Source: Saprospiraceae bacterium
GTDB taxonomy: Bacteria; Bacteroidota; Bacteroidia; Chitinophagales; Saprospiraceae
Reading direction: 5' to 3'
NCBI GenBank assembly: GCA_023300255.1
Contig: JALZWC010000880.1
Location: forward strand, 1 to 6,281
Length of the DNA stretch: 6,281 bases
Numbering within the stretch: position 1 is the stretch's first letter; every line of letters begins with the position of its first letter. The notes under the pieces are model-generated. The model was given only the letters and a program-made list of their open reading frames with translations, made no database searches and was not told the origin of the DNA. The position numbers were made by a program, and so were the translations under genes. Below, piece after piece: positions 6,253 through 6,281 of the stretch.

Positions 6253-6264
6253 CGTTGACCGTGT
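6103..6264. repeat. Inverted 11-base pair bracketing the right half of the array
   Basis: ACACGGTCAAC at 6103-6113 recurs as its exact reverse complement GTTGACCGTGT at 6254-6264. Each copy follows a CTTATGA unit end by a few bases. The segment between holds the inverted core copy, the GCAA hairpin and the last 64-base unit. It may mark the ends of an insertion or inversion, or simply be another repeat family. Bases 6265-6281 to the window edge show nothing recognisable. Confidence 0.6.
6145..6171. other. Hairpin with GCAA tetraloop inside the repeat array
   Basis: GTTAGC (6150-6155) pairs with GCTAAC (6160-6165) across GCAA, a GNRA-type tetraloop. A one-by-two internal loop separates this from an outer GTTC/GAAC helix (6145-6148, 6168-6171). 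It sits beside the only inverted repeat copy, in the part of the array that lacks the 64-base unit. No T run follows, so it is not an obvious terminator. An RNA role is speculative. Confidence 0.55.
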
Positions 6265-6281
6265 GAGATGAATCATACATC

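Overview
The window most likely comes from the chromosome of a Gram-negative bacterium of the phylum Bacteroidota. Four things point there: a secreted protease ending in a type IX secretion (T9SS) type A sorting domain, a kdsB gene for Kdo/lipopolysaccharide synthesis, no Shine-Dalgarno-like sequence before any start, and AT-rich spacers. The Saprospiria/Aureispira group is a guess from overall style and cannot be confirmed here.

Layout. Bases 1-368 are an AT-rich spacer with no convincing gene. Bases 369-3284 (+) encode a 971-residue streptopain-like (C10) cysteine protease with signal peptide, propeptide, catalytic domain, four fibronectin-III-like modules joined partly by Gly/Ser/Asp/Asn linkers, and a T9SS C-terminal domain. 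A strong intrinsic terminator follows at 3303-3338. On the minus strand lie a zinc-ribbon Nudix hydrolase (3444-3974) and, upstream of it, kdsB (4209-4958). The 234-base gap between them holds a long hairpin and a compound terminator-like structure. Divergent from kdsB is a LysM/RlpA-like cell-wall protein (5112-5978, +). The spacer between these two genes is largely filled by a 114-base imperfect inverted repeat. The last 300 bases are an unusually GC-rich array of nine copies of a short repeat with a nested 48/64-base unit. It begins on the stop codon of the LysM gene.

Function. There is no single pathway. kdsB makes the activated sugar for lipopolysaccharide core. The LysM/RlpA-like protein probably works at peptidoglycan in the periplasm. 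The C10 protease is exported and handled by T9SS. The Nudix enzyme is probably cytosolic housekeeping. I see no phage, transposase, CRISPR, tRNA or rRNA. The genes are ordinary; the less ordinary content is the non-coding repeats, above all the 5978-6252 array and the inverted repeat in the kdsB/LysM spacer.
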